Below the pieces are notes generated by a model. The model was not told the DNA's origin and did no database searches. It saw only the letters and a list, made by a program, of their open reading frames with translations. From assembly GCA_026415675.1 (NCBI GenBank), contig JAOAGQ010000012.1, positions 1 to 49,816 of the forward strand: a DNA stretch of 49,816 nucleotides, in the 5' to 3' direction. Source of the stretch: Syntrophorhabdaceae bacterium (GTDB taxonomy: Bacteria > Desulfobacterota > Syntrophorhabdia > Syntrophorhabdales > Syntrophorhabdaceae). The position numbers were made by a program, and so were the translations under genes. Shown here in pieces: positions 48,765-49,816 of this stretch. Position 1 is the stretch's first letter. Every line of letters starts with the position of its first letter.

Positions 48765-49816
48765 ATGGGTATAGAAAAAGATGACCTCTTGGAGGAGATC
48801 GGACACCTCCGGAGGAAGTTAGAAGAAAAAGAAAGGGAAGCCCGGTTCTGGAAGAGCGAAGTGGAGAACGCCCGTAAAGAAGGGGATAAATTCAGAATGC
48901 TCTTTGACAGCATGGGGGATGCGGCGTACTTCAGGAAGGATGGGGGCAAATTCATTGAGGTGAACAGGGCTGCCTGCGATAGACTGGGTTATACAAGGGA
49001 AGAGTTGCTCAATATGGGTATTGAAGACGTATTGAGCAACGATTCTCTTGCCCGACACCAAAGCGTGATAGAAGAGATAAAGAGCAAAGGGGCCTGTACC
49101 TTCTTCTCTGCCCATAAAACAAAAGACGGGAGGATCCTTCCCACCGAAGTCCATTCCTGTCTTGTCCACTTCGAAAACTACGATGCAATCTTAAGTATCT
49201 CAAGGGATATATCGGAAAAGATAGAGGCGGAGAGAAGGATTAAAAAAAGCGAAGAGAAATATAGAAACCTCTTTGAAAACGCCTTAGAGGGCATATTTCA
49301 GGCAGATACGGAAGGGCACATCCTCGATGCTAATCCTGCCCTTGCTAAGATGTACGGGTATGATTCTCCGGAAGAGTTGATCTCGACGGTAACCGATGTA
49401 GAAAAGCAACTCTATGTAGACCCGGAGGATAGGAAAAGACTCCTCTCACAACTCAAAGAGAATGGATTTGTCTCCGGTTTTGAGGTGAGAAGGTTGAGGA
49501 AGGATGGATCCGTTATATGGGTCTCTCTATACATCAAGGCAAAAAAGGATGAAGATGGCGCTATAAAGATGTATGAAGGGAGGGTTGTAGACATTACGGA
49601 TAAGAAAAAAACAGAGGAGGCCTTGAGGGAGATAAATAGGAGTCTTGAGATAAAAAAGGCAAGCCTTGAAGAGGTGAATACGACCCTTCAAGTACTCATA
49701 AGGCAGAGTGAACAGGACAAAAAAGAGATGGAGGAAAGGTTTGCCTCAAATATCATGACCCTGGTCCTCCCTTATGTGGAAAAAATTAAAAAAGGGCAAC
49801 TCGATTCTATACAAAG
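48765..49816 (+). CDS. PAS-domain sensor/regulator, cut by the right edge
   Basis: The visible 350 residues contain a short coiled coil, one PAS domain (about 45-155, F-R-M-L-F-D-S-M-G-D-A), a second PAS domain with PAC motif (about 160-285, Y-R-N-L-F-E-N-A-L-E-G-I-F-Q), and a helical segment L-Q-V-L-I-R-Q-S-E-Q-D-K-K-E-M-E. In many anaerobic proteobacteria this last segment leads into a LuxR-type DNA-binding domain, which I infer lies beyond the edge. No membrane segment is present, so it senses a cytoplasmic signal. The ATG is 15 bases after the binding-protein gene, placing the regulator in the liv transcript. Confidence 0.82.
   Translation, partial: MGIEKDDLLEEIGHLRRKLEEKEREARFWKSEVENARKEGDKFRMLFDSMGDAAYFRKDGGKFIEVNRAACDRLGYTREELLNMGIEDVLSNDSLARHQSVIEEIKSKGACTFFSAHKTKDGRILPTEVHSCLVHFENYDAILSISRDISEKIEAERRIKKSEEKYRNLFENALEGIFQADTEGHILDANPALAKMYGYDSPEELISTVTDVEKQLYVDPEDRKRLLSQLKENGFVSGFEVRRLRKDGSVIWVSLYIKAKKDEDGAIKMYEGRVVDITDKKKTEEALREINRSLEIKKASLEEVNTTLQVLIRQSEQDKKEMEERFASNIMTLVLPYVEKIKKGQLDSIQ

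Overview
The window looks like the chromosome of a strictly anaerobic bacterium, probably a hydrogen-metabolising or syntrophic member of the Desulfobacterota or a related lineage. This rests on gene content: a complete [NiFe] hydrogenase maturation set, a soluble HdrABC-MvhDGA-type hydrogenase/heterodisulfide-reductase complex, a ferredoxin-linked arylpyruvate oxidoreductase, two branched-chain-amino-acid-type ABC uptake systems, and no respiratory oxygen genes. Genes are closely packed, often overlapping by 1-14 bases, with Shine-Dalgarno sites and sigma70-like promoters of bacterial type. Genus cannot be assigned from this sequence alone.

Layout. (1) 1-3181 is AT-rich, gene-poor and accessory in character: the edge of a leftward gene, a small lipoprotein, a broken PIN-domain toxin gene, a plasmid-type replication protein whose 3' end is built of short tandem repeats, phased short repeats, and the 5' half of a tRNA-Arg(ACG) cut off after its anticodon arm. 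This reads as one end of an integrated or decayed replicon. (2) 3320-8966 holds two divergent hyp transcripts, hypA-hypB-hypF leftward and hypC-hypD-hypE rightward, with mirror-image promoters around a 30-bp palindrome; a histidine kinase and NarL-type regulator follow hypE. (3) 11537-19794 is hdrC-hdrB-hdrA-mvhD-mvhG-mvhA plus the hydrogenase maturation protease; HdrA carries an inserted GltD/NfnB-like flavoprotein module. (4) 19743-23956, leftward, is a four-gene unit for a cytoplasmic molybdenum or tungsten enzyme with an Fe-S subunit and an FAD/NAD(P) oxidoreductase. (5) 24126-30628 is phoU-pstSCA followed by two PstB ATPases with complementary motif losses, then a DUF6765-like protein and a formylglycine-generating-enzyme-like protein.

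(6) 30641-34780, leftward, holds a hypothetical protein, a peroxiredoxin, an NAD(P)H-dependent FMN reductase, a Liv-type binding protein and a MEMO1-family protein. (7) 34981-39084 is a response regulator-diguanylate cyclase, an M20 peptidase and a split altronate/galactarate dehydratase-like pair. (8) 39264-41680 is iorA-iorB, ended by a hairpin terminator shared with a convergent radical SAM gene. (9) 42877-44154 is an endonuclease Q-like PHP protein. (10) 44264-49816 is livG-livF-livH-livM, a binding protein, and a PAS sensor running off the right edge.

How it fits together: the Hyp proteins build the Ni-Fe(CN)2CO centre of MvhA, the protease trims MvhA, and the Mvh-Hdr complex would couple H2 to ferredoxin and a second acceptor, with the inserted flavoprotein module suggesting NAD(P)H. 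IorAB and amino-acid-type uptake systems would feed ferredoxin electrons from amino acid breakdown. The most unusual single observation is the predicted obligate heterodimer of PstB-type ATPases; next are the mirror-image, apparently leaderless hyp promoters and the truncated tRNA beside a plasmid replicase.
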